Shown: in pieces, positions 13,840-14,767 of the stretch
How the letters are laid out: the number at the start of each line of letters is the position of its first letter
Position numbering within the stretch: position 1 is the stretch's first letter
The notes under the pieces: model-generated
Told to the model about the DNA's origin: nothing
The model's input: the letters and a program-made list of their open reading frames with translations, nothing else
The model's database searches: none
NCBI GenBank assembly: GCA_013696665.1
Contig: JACCYC010000177.1
Coordinates: forward strand, 1 to 14,767
DNA length: 14,767 nt
Direction: 5' to 3'
Source: Burkholderiaceae bacterium
Lineage (GTDB): Bacteria > Pseudomonadota > Gammaproteobacteria > Burkholderiales > Burkholderiaceae_F
Program-made: the position numbers and the translations under genes

Positions 13840-14767
13840 GCATACCGTTGCGTGTCGCGGTCGTCGGCGCGGGGTGGGCCGGATGCGCGGCCGCGGCGGA
13901 ACTGGCAGCGCACGACGCGTCAGTCATTGTGCTCGAGGCAAGCGAAGAGCTCGGAGGCCGCGCGCGCCGATTGTCGCTACAGCTCGCAGGCCAGACACAT
14001 ACGCTCGACAACGGACAGCACTTGCTGCTCGGCGCATACACGGAGACTTCAGCATTGCTAAGCATATTGGGGGTGGAGTTAGACGCCGTCGTCGACCGAC
14101 GCCCCTTCGAATTACGTTACCCCGATGGATTCAGGCTGCAAGCGTCCAGGGCGACTGCACCGTGGCATCTCGCGGGTGCGCTGTTGAGCGCGCGTGGTTT
14201 AAGCGCACGCGATCGCGTTGCCGTCGTGACGATGCTGCACGCGCTTAAGCGATCGAACTGGAAGGTTGGCGCCGATCTCAGCATCATCGACTTGCTGCAT
14301 GAGCGAGGTCAACCTCCAAACGTCGTACGCCGTCTCTGGCGCCCACTCGCGCTCGCTGCATTGAACACTCCGCTCGATCGCGCCTCGGCGCAAATTTTCA
14401 CTAACGTATTGAGAGATTCGATCGGCGCGGACGCCGGTGCAAGCGAAATGTGGATACCGCGGTCTGATCTGTCCGCAATGCTCCCCGATGCGGTGGAGCG
14501 CTTCGTTGTAGCGCGCGGTGGCGAAGTGCGGCGCGATGCAAGAGTCGACCGCATTACTCGCAGCGATCGATTTCAACTTCAGCTGCGCAACGAGACCATG
14601 GCAACGGTGCATGCGGATGCGGTGATCTACGCCGCACCTCCAGCCTATCTGGAGCGCATCACCGGGCCAAATGCTGCGCTGGCACCGCTCTATGAAACAG
14701 TTGCGCAATTCGAATACGAGCCGATCTATACCGTTTACCTGAAGTACCCGGCCGGCGTGCGCGTCCC
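13836..14767 (+). CDS. hpnE: Hydroxysqualene dehydroxylase HpnE, N-terminal ~310 residues (3' cut by window)
   Basis: An FAD-dependent amine-oxidase-like flavoprotein that reduces hydroxysqualene to squalene. I translated this frame by hand, and it stays open to the window end. It begins SIPLRVAVVGAGWAGCAAAAELA, an FAD-binding GxGxxG (G11, G13, G16), with E34 ending the second strand. LGGRARR and the family mark LDNGQHLLLGAYTET follow. There is no ATG near the start. The best start is TTG at 13836, which overlaps the hpnD stop as TTGA; TTG at 13848 is an alternative. A finder that accepts only ATG would miss this gene or place its start deep inside. The C-terminal part lies beyond the window. 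Confidence 0.92.
   Translation, partial: MSIPLRVAVVGAGWAGCAAAAELAAHDASVIVLEASEELGGRARRLSLQLAGQTHTLDNGQHLLLGAYTETSALLSILGVELDAVVDRRPFELRYPDGFRLQASRATAPWHLAGALLSARGLSARDRVAVVTMLHALKRSNWKVGADLSIIDLLHERGQPPNVVRRLWRPLALAALNTPLDRASAQIFTNVLRDSIGADAGASEMWIPRSDLSAMLPDAVERFVVARGGEVRRDARVDRITRSDRFQLQLRNETMATVHADAVIYAAPPAYLERITGPNAALAPLYETVAQFEYEPIYTVYLKYPAGVRV

Noticed and set aside
14199..14708. Minus-strand open frame of 169 codons near the right end
   Set aside because: It is antisense to the hpnE frame, which is continuous and shows an FAD-binding motif and family signatures.
1..14767. Mobile element, CRISPR array, phage or defence system
   Set aside because: No transposase, integrase, direct-repeat array or defence-type domain was seen; every larger gene belongs to a known core family.

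Overview
This window is a stretch of core chromosome, most likely from a betaproteobacterium (GC-rich, Burkholderiales/Nitrosomonadales-like; the exact taxon is inference). The best clue is the conserved minus-strand block tRNA-Leu, tig, clpP, clpX, lon, hupB, tRNA-Val, tRNA-Asp, ppiD. It is the proteobacterial proteostasis cluster with the tRNA insertions I associate with betaproteobacteria. The flanking ybbA/tesA divergent pair, mnmH and the squalene genes hpnCDE fit the same assignment. Coding density is very high and no gene-free stretch exceeds about 230 bases.

Layout. Bases 1-770 (+) hold the C-terminal part of an NAD(P)HX dehydratase (nnrD), cut by the window edge. It runs tail-to-tail into ybbA (764-1480, -), an ABC ATPase. 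tesA (1484-2167, +) starts only three bases from the ybbA start and is followed closely by mnmH (2178-3269, +). ppiD (3277-5295, -) converges on mnmH. Upstream of ppiD, reading leftward on the minus strand, are tig (10567-11913), clpP (9920-10570), clpX (8636-9901), lon (6062-8470), hupB (5569-5841), tRNA-Val(UAC), tRNA-Asp(GUC) and a strong intrinsic terminator. tRNA-Leu(UAG) lies 26 bases upstream of tig. Divergent from it are hpnC, hpnD and hpnE (12185-window end, +), joined by 4-base stop/start overlaps.

How the genes work together. Trigger factor, ClpP, ClpX, Lon, HU and PpiD cover co-translational folding, ATP-dependent proteolysis, nucleoid structure and periplasmic folding. A sigma-32-like promoter before lon and a sigma-70-like promoter before hupB suggest separately tuned units within the run. 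HpnC, HpnD and HpnE convert farnesyl diphosphate to squalene, the precursor of hopanoids. The squalene-hopene cyclase would be expected beyond the right edge, but it is not seen here. NnrD repairs damaged nicotinamide cofactors. MnmH installs 2-selenouridine in tRNA wobble positions if the cell makes selenophosphate.

I found no defence island, mobile element, CRISPR array or convincing undescribed system. The notable points are regulatory and architectural: abutting divergent starts, tRNA/mRNA composite operons, a palindrome cluster before lon, and an hpnE frame that lacks any early ATG start.
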